Source: an uncultured Alistipes sp. (lineage in GTDB: Bacteria; Bacteroidota; Bacteroidia; Bacteroidales; Rikenellaceae). Taken from it: a stretch of DNA of 64,000 nucleotides. Positions 53,142-61,617 of this stretch are shown piece after piece. The notes beneath the pieces were generated by a model. The model saw nothing but the letters and a program-made list of their open reading frames with translations, did no database searches and was not told the origin of the DNA. Each line of letters begins with the position of its first letter. Position 1 is the stretch's first letter. Both the position numbers and the translations under genes were made by a program. The DNA is taken from contig NZ_CAJTXD010000001.1 of assembly GCF_910580175.1 (NCBI RefSeq), positions 124,001 through 188,000 of the forward strand. Reading direction: 5' to 3'.

Positions 53142-54077
53142 CTAAATCAAACCGCGGCCGGATTTCTTGATCCGCCCCTGGTCGGCAAGCGACGCAACGA
53201 TCTTGTCCAACACGCCGTTGATGAACGTGCTGCTGCCGGGCGTAGAGTAATACTTGGATATCTCGATCCATTCGTCGAGGGTTACCTTGACAGGAATCGA
53301 TGGGAACTCGATGAGTTCGGACATGGCGGTGCCGATGATGAGGTTGTCCATGAAAACGATACGCTCCACGTCCCAGTTGGAAGTGAACTTCTCGATCTGC
53401 TCCTGGTACTTGTCGTAGTTGACCAGCGATTTCTCGAAAAGCGTCTTGACGAACTCGGGGTCGTCATCGCACTTGAACTTGGGCAGCACCTTCATTTCGG
53501 CATGCGAAGGCCGCAGAGACGACAGCGTTCGCTGGATCATAATCAGAATATAGGGCAGATCGTCGCTCCAGAGAACAGACATCTCCTCCAACACGTCGTC
53601 CAGCTCGTCGCAATTTTGTATCTCGATGAAAAAATCCTCGACAAAACGGCGATCCTCGTCGAACGACCGTTCCTCGCGCAACATGTATTCCTTATAATAG
53701 TCGCTCTCAACGAGACGCCCATAAAGCGTACGGATCAGATCGGGATAACGCTCCCAGCCCAGCTTGCGGGCCGCAGCATAGTCGTTCACGGCATCGCTGT
53801 TGGCCATGATGCGCAGCACGACGTTGTCGACGAATTTGGTGTTGGGGTGCAGGTCTTCGTAGGTAGGCAGCTTCTTGGTCTTGGCCATCTCCAAACGCTG
53901 CCCGGCGTAGCGCACCAGTTCGACAGGCAGCAACATCATCTGGAAATAAAGATCGTAGGCCTTGTCGACGGAAGCCATGAGCGTCTTTTCCGAAGCGATC
54001 ATGTTGTCGGAATCCGACTTGAAATGGGCGAACAACGCCTTGACAACCTTTATACGAAGTAATCTTCTGCTCAACAT
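53142..54077 (-). CDS. nusB: transcription antitermination factor NusB (extended form)
   Basis: A 311-residue protein. The ATG at 54077 gives MLSRRLLRIKVVKALF; the frame is open upstream but runs into the promoter. The NusB core lies in the C-terminal half (NYDKYQEQIEKFTSNWDVERI to DEWIEISKYYSTPGSSTFINGVLDKI). The additional N-terminal half is normal for Bacteroidetes NusB. It binds boxA RNA with NusE in rRNA antitermination. Confidence 0.93.
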   Translation of the reverse strand: MLSRRLLRIKVVKALFAHFKSDSDNMIASEKTLMASVDKAYDLYFQMMLLPVELVRYAGQRLEMAKTKKLPTYEDLHPNTKFVDNVVLRIMANSDAVNDYAAARKLGWERYPDLIRTLYGRLVESDYYKEYMLREERSFDEDRRFVEDFFIEIQNCDELDDVLEEMSVLWSDDLPYILIMIQRTLSSLRPSHAEMKVLPKFKCDDDPEFVKTLFEKSLVNYDKYQEQIEKFTSNWDVERIVFMDNLIIGTAMSELIEFPSIPVKVTLDEWIEISKYYSTPGSSTFINGVLDKIVASLADQGRIKKSGRGLI

Positions 54078-54100
54078 AGGTAGAACGTTTAGAACGGGCG

Positions 54101-54108
54101 CAAAAATA
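54101..54108 (-). promoter_or_regulatory. -7 box of nusB
   Basis: TATTTTTG on the minus strand, 23 nt before the ATG. -33 position holds TTT. Confidence 0.6.
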
Positions 54109-54207
54109 CGATTAAAAATCAAGAATCGAAAATACACCAACAGATTTTTCGACAAACAGGAATGACTTTTTTAGCGGGCGATTGTGGATTATGAATAGCG
54201 AAATCCG

Positions 54208-54215
54208 TATATTTG
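54208..54215 (+). promoter_or_regulatory. -7 box of the flavoprotein gene
   Basis: TATATTTG ends 7 nt before the ATG at 54223, so the message is probably leaderless or nearly so. A TTG lies 23 nt upstream. Confidence 0.65.
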
Positions 54216-54222
54216 CGTCCGT

Positions 54223-55509
54223 ATGGAACAAACCGAAACAAAACAACCTGAAGAACGACGCCCCTACGACGTGATCGTCATCGGAGCCGGAGCCGCGGGC
54301 ATGATGGCGGCAGGCACGGCGGCGCACGCCGGGAAACGGGTGCTGCTGCTCGAAAAGATGGAGAAGTCGGGCCGCAAGGTACGCATCACAGGCAAGGGAC
54401 GCTGCAACGTGACCAACGCGCGTCCGGCCGAAGAATTCGCACAACAAGTACGCACGAACGCCGAATTTTTTGCACCGGCGTTCGCTGCATTCAACAACAA
54501 GGCTACGATCCGCTTCTTCGAACGCCAGGGCGTGAAACTGGACGTAGAGCGCGGCGAACGCGTGTTCCCGCACAGCGGCAAGGCCTGGGACATAGCTAAC
54601 GCCCTGCTGGAATATTGCGTAGAGAACGGAGTGAAGATACTCTACGAAACCCGGGTCACGGGCATTCTGACGCTCGGCGACCGGATTTTCGGCGTCCGCT
54701 ATATCAACAAACGAGGCTTCGAACGCAAGGAAGAGTGCCGTCAGGCGATCGTGGCGACGGGCGGCGTCTCCTACCCCGCCACCGGATCGACGGGCGACGG
54801 CTATGCCTTTGCGGCCGATCTGGGACACACGATCGAACCGCTGCGGCCTTCGCTGACCCCGCTGGTCTCCTCGCATCCGCAGATCAAATACATGCACGGC
54901 CTGTTGCTGCGCAACGTCAAAGCGGTGCTTTACATCGACAACGAACCCGTGCGCGAAGAATTCGGCGAAATCGGATTCTCCGAACGCGGCATCGAAGGGG
55001 CCGTGGCGCTCCGCGTAAGCCGCGATGCGGTCGATGCGCTGATCGAACAACGGCGCGTGAAACTGGTCCTCGACCTCAAGCCGGCGCTGACCGCAGAGAT
55101 GCTGCGCGAACGCATCGCCCGCGAACGTGCCGAAATGGGCAAGACGGACTTCTTCGGGGAACTGCTGCGCAAGCTGGTTCCCAAGGGGCTGGTCATGCCC
55201 CTGGCGCAGGAGCTGGACATCCATTCGAAAAACTATCTTTCGAAAGTGACCGATGCCGAAATCGACCGGCTGATCCGCACGCTCAAAAGCATGACGTTCC
55301 CCATAACGGACTATGCCCCGTTCGAATATGCTGTGACAACGGCCGGCGGCGTGCGCTGCGACGAAGTGAATCCCCACACGATGGAATCGCTGAAAGTCCA
55401 GGGGTTGTATTTCGCCGGCGAAGTGCTCGACCTGGACGCCAACACAGGCGGCTACAACCTCCAGATCGCTTTCTCGACGGGCCGGCTGGCGGGCATGCTC
55501 AAAAAATAA
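54223..55509 (+). CDS. HI0933/BaiN-like NAD(P)/FAD-dependent oxidoreductase
   Basis: A 428-residue flavoprotein. FAD Rossmann motif VIVIGAGAAGMMAAG near 12-26, then KMEKSGRKVRITGKGRCNVTN, the family hallmark, and the C-terminal FAGEVLDLDANTGGYNLQIAFSTGRLAG. The family reduces unsaturated substrates in some members (BaiN in bile-acid metabolism); here the substrate is unknown. First gene of a run with the next two. Confidence 0.87.
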   Translation: MEQTETKQPEERRPYDVIVIGAGAAGMMAAGTAAHAGKRVLLLEKMEKSGRKVRITGKGRCNVTNARPAEEFAQQVRTNAEFFAPAFAAFNNKATIRFFERQGVKLDVERGERVFPHSGKAWDIANALLEYCVENGVKILYETRVTGILTLGDRIFGVRYINKRGFERKEECRQAIVATGGVSYPATGSTGDGYAFAADLGHTIEPLRPSLTPLVSSHPQIKYMHGLLLRNVKAVLYIDNEPVREEFGEIGFSERGIEGAVALRVSRDAVDALIEQRRVKLVLDLKPALTAEMLRERIARERAEMGKTDFFGELLRKLVPKGLVMPLAQELDIHSKNYLSKVTDAEIDRLIRTLKSMTFPITDYAPFEYAVTTAGGVRCDEVNPHTMESLKVQGLYFAGEVLDLDANTGGYNLQIAFSTGRLAGMLKK

Positions 55510-55513
55510 GACG

Positions 55514-56026
55514 ATGAAGATCGCACTGTCTCAATGGAAACCGGGATGGACGGCGCGACTTGCCGCCGCAGGCATCCGTCTGACGCGCGCGCGCCACTTC
55601 CGGGGACACGGGGTGCACTCGCCTTTCGTCTATGCGATCGTCCGCGAAGTCTTCATGCGCACGACCCTGCTGCCGGGCGACCGCACGCTCTACGAAGCCC
55701 TGCTGGCAGCCGGAGTGAGCGAACGCCGGGCCATGCAGTTGCAGAATCTGGCGATTCATGCGGGATACGGCACGTTTGGCCTGAATCGTGCGGATGCGGC
55801 ATTCTGCATAGCGACGCACGACGTGCCGCGGGCCGAGCTGCTGGCTCTGAACGCTGCAGCCCTACGCACGGGGGCGACTCTGGCGATACTGGAACCCAAC
55901 GCCGAATCCGAACGCCGCGCACTATGCCGGCAGATCGTGGCCACGCACCGCTCCACGTCGGTGGACAATCGGGCCTATCTGCTGCTGTTCAACAATCATT
56001 TGCCGAAACAGCACTTCATATTATGA
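55514..56026 (+). CDS. hypothetical protein with SAM-methyltransferase-like N-terminus
   Basis: A 170-residue protein starting 4 nt after the flavoprotein stop. The RHFRGHGVHSPFVYAIVREVF motif (about 27-47) is characteristic of the N-terminus of a Bacteroidetes class I methyltransferase group, but the SAM-binding glycine motif (GxGxG) is absent and the protein is short. A degenerate or truncated relative is possible. It overlaps the adenosyltransferase by 4 nt. Confidence 0.5.
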   Translation: MKIALSQWKPGWTARLAAAGIRLTRARHFRGHGVHSPFVYAIVREVFMRTTLLPGDRTLYEALLAAGVSERRAMQLQNLAIHAGYGTFGLNRADAAFCIATHDVPRAELLALNAAALRTGATLAILEPNAESERRALCRQIVATHRSTSVDNRAYLLLFNNHLPKQHFIL

Positions 56027-56574
56027 AAGTATATACCAAGACGGGCGATCGGGGCATGACCTCCCTGATCGGAGGAGAACGGGTCTTCAAGACCGACAGC
56101 AGAGTGGAAGCCTACGGCACGGTCGACGAACTGGCCGCATTCGTGGCGCTGCTTTCGGATCGTCTGCGCGGCGATGCGGGCTTATCGGAGCCGAACGAAG
56201 ACCTGAAACGCATCCTTTCCCGCCTGATGACGGTCGAAGCGCTGCTGGCCGTGGGCGAAGCGGGCAGCTCCCACGTGCAGCCGCTGGCGCCCGACGCCGT
56301 GGAAGCACTGGAGCAGCGGATCGACGCCATGCAAGCGGCACTGCCGCCCATCGACAAATTTACCCTGCCGGGCGGCCATGCGGCGGTTTCGCTCTGCCAC
56401 ATCTGCCGCACGATCTGCCGCCGGGCCGAACGGGCGGCGCTGCGGGCCGACCAGGAACATGGCGTGGATGCCACGGCGCTGACCTGGCTAAACCGGCTTT
56501 CGGACTACTTTTATCTGTTGGGCCGCACGTTGACCGCCTACTATCGAGTGGACGAAACGCTGTGGATTCCGTAA
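56023..56574 (+). CDS. cob(I)alamin adenosyltransferase (PduO type)
   Basis: A 183-residue enzyme that adenosylates corrinoids. KVYTKTGDRGMTSLIGG (ATP site, 2-18), VEAYGTVDELAAFV, and the C-terminal CRRAERAAL and YLNRLSDYFYLLGR-like stretch (TWLNRLSDYFYLLGR) are hallmark motifs. The start overlaps the preceding stop (ATGA). The BtuB-like receptor nearby could supply the substrate, though this is only context. Confidence 0.92.
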   Translation: MKVYTKTGDRGMTSLIGGERVFKTDSRVEAYGTVDELAAFVALLSDRLRGDAGLSEPNEDLKRILSRLMTVEALLAVGEAGSSHVQPLAPDAVEALEQRIDAMQAALPPIDKFTLPGGHAAVSLCHICRTICRRAERAALRADQEHGVDATALTWLNRLSDYFYLLGRTLTAYYRVDETLWIP

Positions 56575-56830
56575 GAAACCGCCCCATCTCACAACGCCCT
56601 GCCTCAGACAACACGGTCTCCAAACGGCGCACGCCCCGAATACGTCTTCGGACATCCGCTCCATCGAAGGTGCACCCGTCGTCCTGAAAAATTCGGCAAA
56701 TCCGACAGAGTTCCTTTTTCGTTCGGCCGCGGCTGGAAAACTCCGCCCACCTGCGGCAGCCGCTACGCCCATTTCGGGGTTTCGCGTGCCGTAGCCGTCC
56801 CCCGGCAGTAAGATATAATTTCGAAAAAAT
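56575..56830. other. intergenic stretch without a recognised gene
   Basis: About 250 nt after the adenosyltransferase. Scattered GC-rich short inverted sequences, but no convincing coding frame, RNA gene or promoter was seen before the promoter at 56831. Confidence 0.5.
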
Positions 56831-56859
56831 TTGTTTTTATCGTTTTTTTTATACTTTTG
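56831..56859 (+). promoter_or_regulatory. promoter of the DUF2795 gene
   Basis: TTG at 56831-56833, 18 nt, TACTTTTG at 56852-56859; leader of about 70 nt. Confidence 0.75.
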
Positions 56860-56934
56860 CAAAATCGCGCCGCAAGGCGCAAGATCGGCCGCCGGGCGGA
56901 TCAACGATTGCGTAAACTCAAAAAAACTGATATT

Positions 56935-57156
56935 ATGTACTGGACGCTTGAACTGGCATCGAAACTTGAGGATGCCCCTTGGCCCGCGACGAAAGACGAA
57001 CTGATCGACTATGCGGTGCGCTCGGGAGCACCGCTCGAAGTACTCGAAAACTTGCAGGAAATCGAAGACGAAGGCGATATCTACGAATCGATCGAAGATA
57101 TCTGGCCCGACTACCCCTCGAAAGACGACTTCTTCTTCAACGAGGAGGAATACTAA
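56935..57156 (+). CDS. DUF2795 family protein
   Basis: A 73-residue acidic protein (MYWTLELASKLEDAPWPATKDELIDYAVRSGAP). It matches the small DUF2795 group, very common and conserved in Bacteroidetes. Residues near the C-terminus are extremely acidic (DDFFFNEEEY). Function unknown; no signal or membrane segment. Single gene with its own terminator. Confidence 0.85.
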   Translation: MYWTLELASKLEDAPWPATKDELIDYAVRSGAPLEVLENLQEIEDEGDIYESIEDIWPDYPSKDDFFFNEEEY

Positions 57157-57205
57157 ACCTGTTCCGGAGGTAAATACCTCGGGATACGTCTTTTGAAAAC
57201 TTTCT

Positions 57206-57231
57206 AATGCGACCTGCGGGTCGCATTTTTA
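57206..57231 (+). terminator. terminator after DUF2795
   Basis: A 9-bp perfect stem (57206-57214 with 57219-57227), TGCG tetraloop and T run. Confidence 0.9.
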
Positions 57232-57279
57232 TTTGAAACCGGATTTGGAAGATACGGCAGTCGCAACTCTGCAACAAGA

Positions 57280-58185
57280 TCATCCTATTTCCAAGAAAGC
57301 TTCGATCAACTGCGAAGCCTCGGCAACGGGATCGCCGTGCATGTCGAGCCAATGGATCGACGGATCCTTGCGGAACCAGGTCATTTGCCGCTTGGCGAAC
57401 TGCCCGATGGCAATCCTGAGTTTCTCGACGAACTCGTCATAACTGCCGAACTCGCCGTTAAGATAACGCGCGATGAAACGATATTCCAGTCCAAGATTGT
57501 AGAACACATCGTAGCCGACACCGGCATCGAGTCCCTGCTTCACTTCGTCGATCATACCCTGCTCCAGCCGCTTGCGCAACCGCTCCTCGATGCGCTGCCG
57601 CAACAAAGGACGCTCCCAGGTCACGCCGATCTTCAGCACGTCGCACCGCGGACTGCAAGCACGGGTTTCGGTCAGCGAACGTCCCGAAAGCAACACTTCG
57701 CAAGCCCGCACCAACCGTTTTTTGTTGTTGAGATCAAGGAATTCGGGCACCTCGGCAGTCTTTTCCCGAAGCAGCTGCACCAGTTCTTCGGCGCTCATAC
57801 CCTCCAGCCGTCGGCGCAATGCGTCGTCCGGCCCGGCGTCGACCAGTTCGTAACCGTCGGCAACAGCATTGACATACAACCCGGTACCGCCCACAAGAAA
57901 CGGCACCTTGCCCCGGGCCACAATATCGTCGATGGCCGCATAAGCCTGCGCCTGGTAGTCGGCCAGCGAGAAATAAGTGCCGGCATCGGCTATGTCCAGC
58001 AGATGATGCCGCACAGCCTGCCGTTCTTCGGCGGTTACCTTGCCCGAACAAAGATCGTAACCGCGCAAGATCTGCCGCGAATCGGCCGAAAGGATTTCGC
58101 CGCCGTAACGCCGGGCAAGTTCCAACCCCACGGCGCTTTTGCCCGAAGCGTTGGTGCCGACGATGGCTATCAATCGAGGTTTCAT
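57280..58185 (-). CDS. miaA: tRNA dimethylallyltransferase
   Basis: A 301-residue P-loop enzyme that prenylates A37 of tRNAs reading UNN codons. Walker A GTNASGKSA near 10-18, DSRQILRG in place of the usual DSRQIY, GGTGLYV, and RLVRACEVLLSGRS. The start at 58185 gives MKPRLIAIVG; an adjacent upstream ATG is out of frame. Normal length. Confidence 0.93.
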   Translation of the reverse strand: MKPRLIAIVGTNASGKSAVGLELARRYGGEILSADSRQILRGYDLCSGKVTAEERQAVRHHLLDIADAGTYFSLADYQAQAYAAIDDIVARGKVPFLVGGTGLYVNAVADGYELVDAGPDDALRRRLEGMSAEELVQLLREKTAEVPEFLDLNNKKRLVRACEVLLSGRSLTETRACSPRCDVLKIGVTWERPLLRQRIEERLRKRLEQGMIDEVKQGLDAGVGYDVFYNLGLEYRFIARYLNGEFGSYDEFVEKLRIAIGQFAKRQMTWFRKDPSIHWLDMHGDPVAEASQLIEAFLEIG

Positions 58186-58377
58186 AACATGCAATCGTTC
58201 GTAAGAAAAATCGGGCCGCGGCCTCTCTTGGGACAAAGATACACAATTCATCGGCTTGTCGCTCACAATCGAAAGCCAAAATGTCGCTTCGCCCCTCGTA
58301 GCGGACAAATTCTTGGCAGCGCACGATGCCCCGGCACCCTTTTTGCCGCGCGAACCCCGAAAATATTCGTTTGCACC

Positions 58378-59112
58378 ATGAACAAAACCCCGCAACCCAC
58401 CTCCCCGCAGGACGCATCGGCCCAACGTCGTGCATTCGCCATCCGCGCAACGGCCTGCCTGCTGACAGGCATCAGCATAGCCGCCACAACGATCAACCTG
58501 CTGCGCCGCAAAAAGATGAACCAACTTGTCCGGCGGGGTTTCGAAGTCATGCCGATGCTTGCGCTGGCCTACCTCGGCCAGCGCAACGAACGCAGAGCTG
58601 CTGCCGAGATACCTCCGGCACCCCTGCCGTGGTTCCGTCGTTCCCCCTGGGCCTATATCTGGCCGATAATCCTCTGCCTGGGTGTGGGCGCACTGGCCGG
58701 CTGGCTGCAACGGGATGCGATGACCGCATGGTACCCCGCGCTGCTCAAGCCGGCAGGCACGCCGCCCAACATCCTCTTTCCGATCGCGTGGGGCATCATC
58801 TACATATTGATGGGCATCTCGGCCGGCCGCGTTCTGACGGCGCCGGGCGGGCCGCAGCATGAAACAATGACGATATGGGGCATTCAGCTGGAAGTCAACT
58901 TTTTGTGGAGCTTGCTTTTCTTCCTGTGCCGCAGCCCGCTGCTGGGCATGATCGACATCGTGGTGCTCGACGCCTTGGTCGTGCTTTACATGGCTCGCAG
59001 CCGGCAGGTGCGCCAGGACGCGATGTGGCTTTTCGTCCCGTATCTCTGCTGGCTGCTTTATGCGACCTATCTGAACGCCTGGATTCTGGCGATGAACGGG
59101 CCGGGCATCTGA
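58378..59112 (+). CDS. TspO/MBR family protein with N-terminal extension
   Basis: A 244-residue protein. The C-terminal 145 residues are the five-helix TspO/MBR domain (WYPALLKPAGTPPNILFPIAWGIIYILMG, WGIQLEVNFLWSLLFF, LVPYLCWLLYATYLNAWI-like end). It binds porphyrins or other ligands and may help in stress or photo-oxidation. The first about 95 residues, with one extra helix near 24-42, are not part of the usual about 160-residue protein. No clear promoter box was found. Confidence 0.85.
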   Translation: MNKTPQPTSPQDASAQRRAFAIRATACLLTGISIAATTINLLRRKKMNQLVRRGFEVMPMLALAYLGQRNERRAAAEIPPAPLPWFRRSPWAYIWPIILCLGVGALAGWLQRDAMTAWYPALLKPAGTPPNILFPIAWGIIYILMGISAGRVLTAPGGPQHETMTIWGIQLEVNFLWSLLFFLCRSPLLGMIDIVVLDALVVLYMARSRQVRQDAMWLFVPYLCWLLYATYLNAWILAMNGPGI

Positions 59113-59123
59113 TCGGCACCCCG

Positions 59124-59618
59124 CTATTGCGCCTGACGGCTGAGATCGGCCGGCGTGGCGCGGACGAATGCCATCAAATCTTGCGGGGCGAGCTTCAGCT
59201 GCAACCCCCGCACGCCGGCACTGATGTAGATGAACGGATGTTCGGCAGCCGAAACATGGATGAATGTTGGCAGCGCCTTTTTCATCCCGATGGGCGAACA
59301 CCCGCCGCGAATATACCCCGTAGCGGGCAGCAGCTCTTTCATGGGGATCAGGTCGGCCTTCTTGTTGCCTGAAACCCGTGCCGCCGCCTTGAGGTCGACC
59401 TCGTGATCGCCCGGCACGACGCAGACAAAAAGTCCGTTCCGGTCGCCCCGCAAAACAAGCGTCTTGAAGACGCATTCGATCGGCTCTCCGAGCTGTTCGG
59501 CCACATGCACGGCCGCCAGATGCTCCTCGTCGACCCGATAGGGCACCAGCTCGTAGGCGATCCCGGCCCGGTCGAGCAGACGGGCGGCGTTGGTCTTTTC
59601 GATTTTCGTATGCGCCAT
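59124..59618 (-). CDS. ybaK: Cys-tRNA(Pro) deacylase YbaK/EbsC-like
   Basis: A 164-residue aminoacyl-tRNA editing domain protein. KTLVLRGDRNGLFVCVVPGDHEVDLKAAARVSGNKK contains the catalytic Lys, and GYIRGGCSPIGMKK is the substrate loop. It hydrolyses mischarged Cys-tRNA(Pro). Start at 59618; the frame is open further but overlaps the promoter. Confidence 0.93.
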   Translation of the reverse strand: MAHTKIEKTNAARLLDRAGIAYELVPYRVDEEHLAAVHVAEQLGEPIECVFKTLVLRGDRNGLFVCVVPGDHEVDLKAAARVSGNKKADLIPMKELLPATGYIRGGCSPIGMKKALPTFIHVSAAEHPFIYISAGVRGLQLKLAPQDLMAFVRATPADLSRQAQ

Positions 59619-59639
59619 GTTAGCGATGATTGAGTGGCG

Positions 59640-59647
59640 CAAATGTA
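59640..59647 (-). promoter_or_regulatory. -7 box of ybaK
   Basis: TACATTTG on the minus strand, 21 nt before the ATG, in the intergenic region divergent from the HAD gene. Confidence 0.65.
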
Positions 59648-59701
59648 CGCCATTTTTTGCACAAACGCATGCCCATCGACTGGCCGGACGCAAAAAATCA
59701 C

Positions 59702-59709
59702 TACCTTTG
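59702..59709 (+). promoter_or_regulatory. -7 box of the HAD-DMT operon
   Basis: TACCTTTG, 21 nt before the ATG at 59731. No -33 TTG at the normal spacing. Confidence 0.65.
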
Positions 59710-59730
59710 CAACACAAAAACTGCAAACCG

Positions 59731-60390
59731 ATGATAAAAGGGGCATTGTTCGACATGGACGGCACGCTGGTGGACAACAGCGCCGTACACGTCAAGGCAT
59801 TCGAAATATTCTGCGCCCGCTACAACGTGGAGGGATGGCAGGAGAAGCTGACGGGCGTATTCGGCATGGGCAACGACGACATCATGCGCCAAATCATGCC
59901 CGAGGAGATCATCCGCGAAAAGGGACTGGCGGCGCTGGCCGAAGAAAAGGAGGCGATCTATCGCGAAATCTATGCACCGACGATCCGTCCGGTCGAGGGG
60001 CTGGCCACCCTGCTGAAGCAGCTGCACGAAGCGGGCATACGCTGTGCGGTCGGCTCGTCGGGCTGCCGCACGAACGTGGATTTCGTGCTGGAGAAATGCG
60101 GCATCGGCGCCTTCTTCGAACAGATCGTCTCGGGCGACCGGGTAACGCACTGCAAGCCCGATCCGGAAATCTATCTGACGGCCGCGGCTGAACTGGGACT
60201 GAATCCGTCGGAATGCGTCGTATTCGAAGACGCCCGCGCGGGCATCGAAGCGGCCCGACGTGCGGGAGCGGGCCGGATCGTGGTGCTGACCACCACCCTG
60301 CCGCGCGAAGTGCTGTCGTCGGAAACTGCTGCCGACACGATCATAGACACCTATGCCGACATCGACGATCTCGGCGCAATCTTGCAATAG
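59731..60390 (+). CDS. HAD family phosphatase (beta-phosphoglucomutase-like)
   Basis: A 219-residue enzyme. HAD motif I FDMDGTLVDN with both Asp residues, motif II GSSGCRTN, the conserved Lys in HCKPDPEIY, motif IV VVFEDARAGIEAA. The cap domain (about 15-85) is the C1 type of beta-phosphoglucomutase and sugar-phosphate phosphatases. The substrate cannot be told. The next gene starts 1 nt after its stop. Confidence 0.88.
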   Translation: MIKGALFDMDGTLVDNSAVHVKAFEIFCARYNVEGWQEKLTGVFGMGNDDIMRQIMPEEIIREKGLAALAEEKEAIYREIYAPTIRPVEGLATLLKQLHEAGIRCAVGSSGCRTNVDFVLEKCGIGAFFEQIVSGDRVTHCKPDPEIYLTAAAELGLNPSECVVFEDARAGIEAARRAGAGRIVVLTTTLPREVLSSETAADTIIDTYADIDDLGAILQ

Positions 60391-60391
60391 G

Positions 60392-60757
60392 ATGTTACGA
60401 GGAATCGCTGCCGTGGGGCTGTTGGTGGTGTCGAACGCGTTCATGACACTGGCCTGGTACGGACATATCGCATTCAAATCGCGCTTGGAACGCTTCGGCA
60501 TGGCGGCGATCGTGGTGTTGAGTTGGGGCATCGCCCTTTTCGAATATTGTTTCCAGGTGCCGGCCAACCGCATCGGCTCAGCCCAGTTCGGCGGCCCGTT
60601 CTCGATCTGGGAGTTGAAAGTGATCCAGGAAGTGGTTTCGCTGTCGGTCTTTACCCTTTTCGCACTGGTCTTCATGAAGTCCGATTCGCTCCGCTGGAAC
60701 CACCTGGCAGGATTCGCCTGCTTGGTATTGGCCGTGTATTTTATTTTCCGGAAATAA
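60392..60757 (+). CDS. DMT family protein (DUF486)
   Basis: A 121-residue, four-helix membrane protein matching DUF486. Motifs AFMTLAWYGH and QVPANRIG, and HLAGFACLVLAVYFIF at the end. The family is related to small multidrug-resistance carriers, but transport has not been shown. Coupled to the HAD gene. Confidence 0.88.
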   Translation: MLRGIAAVGLLVVSNAFMTLAWYGHIAFKSRLERFGMAAIVVLSWGIALFEYCFQVPANRIGSAQFGGPFSIWELKVIQEVVSLSVFTLFALVFMKSDSLRWNHLAGFACLVLAVYFIFRK

Positions 60758-60780
60758 CGCAATACGAACTCTGACGCAAA

Positions 60781-61308
60781 ATGAAACCCTACATCTTGCA
60801 AACGGCCGCCCTGCTTACGGCATTCGCCATCGGACTGGCCATCAATTTCTACGGCAGGAAGAGTGCCGAAAAGGCACCGTTTGCCGATCAAGAATTGGAG
60901 AACACGATACACGCACTGCGGGCTGACATCTCGAACCTGCAAGAAGAAATAACCTGCCTCCATTCGGAAATCGACAGCCTGAATGCAGCGATCGTCCCAG
61001 AATTCGCAGGCGACCGCAACCTGCCCGGGGGCGAGAAACTCGTCGACGGTCTCTATTTCAATCGCACCGGCCATGTGTCATCGAGAATCAAACTCATAGA
61101 AAGCCAGCAGACCGCAACGGATCACATCTACGACGAACAAGGACGACTCTCGGCTGTATGCACCGCACCAGTCAACGGCACCTCCTCGGTCACCACCTAC
61201 GAATATTCGGGGAAAGTAGTTACCTGCACCTACAACATCCTATACGACAAGGACATCCACCCCGACAAGGAACCGGTGTCGATCACGACCGTATATGAAT
61301 ATTATTAA
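60781..61308 (+). CDS. hypothetical membrane-anchored protein with coiled coil
   Basis: A 175-residue protein of unknown family. One N-terminal helix (about 7-25), a short coiled coil (NTIHALRADISNLQEEITCLHSEID, about 41-66), then an extracytoplasmic domain with RHS/YD-like stretches (GQQ-type IYDEQGRLSAVC, TTYEYSG). Position after the DMT gene by 23 nt suggests a shared transcript. No signal lipobox. Confidence 0.5.
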   Translation: MKPYILQTAALLTAFAIGLAINFYGRKSAEKAPFADQELENTIHALRADISNLQEEITCLHSEIDSLNAAIVPEFAGDRNLPGGEKLVDGLYFNRTGHVSSRIKLIESQQTATDHIYDEQGRLSAVCTAPVNGTSSVTTYEYSGKVVTCTYNILYDKDIHPDKEPVSITTVYEYY

Positions 61309-61348
61309 TCGTTCCGGACAATAAGGAGCTACTTTGAAATAATATTTA

Positions 61349-61356
61349 TATTTTTG
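61349..61356 (+). promoter_or_regulatory. -7 box of the structured leader
   Basis: TATTTTTG. A TTG at 61334-61336 is too close (12 nt), so the -33 element is unclear. Confidence 0.55.
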
Positions 61357-61413
61357 CATTCGGATAGAGTCCGCTCTTTCCAGACATATTGAGAAGAAGC
61401 GTTATGCTCATCT

Positions 61414-61572
61414 TGTAACTTGAAAACGTAGGAAATTTTCAATTAGATGCAAGGATGGCATAGTGGTTCTCACGCTTTAGCGTGGGCTGCTATTACTACA
61501 TCTGCATCTATAGGTTTCCTACGACCTTCAAGTTAAGACGTGGCATTGCAGTTCCACGCTTCGTGGTTTTAA
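61414..61572 (+). ncRNA. structured leader RNA upstream of the acyltransferase
   Basis: Nested helices: 61417-61424 with 61527-61534 (8 bp), 61427-61435 with 61515-61523 (9 bp), 61444-61451 with 61503-61510 (8 bp), and a CACGC-TTTA-GCGTG hairpin at 61471-61484. After the arm, CGTGG at 61539-61543 can pair with CCACG at 61554-61558, or this CCACG can pair with CGTGG at 61562-61566 followed by TTTT. It resembles a regulatory leader with alternative terminator, but matches no class I know. Confidence 0.5.
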
Positions 61573-61617
61573 TAAGGGAGAAAGTCTTTGAGGAACTGGA
61601 AAGACTCGAAGACATTC

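Noticed and set aside
57337..58377. A long N-terminal extension of TspO
   Set aside because: It is antisense to miaA. The ATG at 58378 fits better.
61414..61572. The structured leader as a retron msr-msd
   Set aside because: No reverse transcriptase gene lies nearby.
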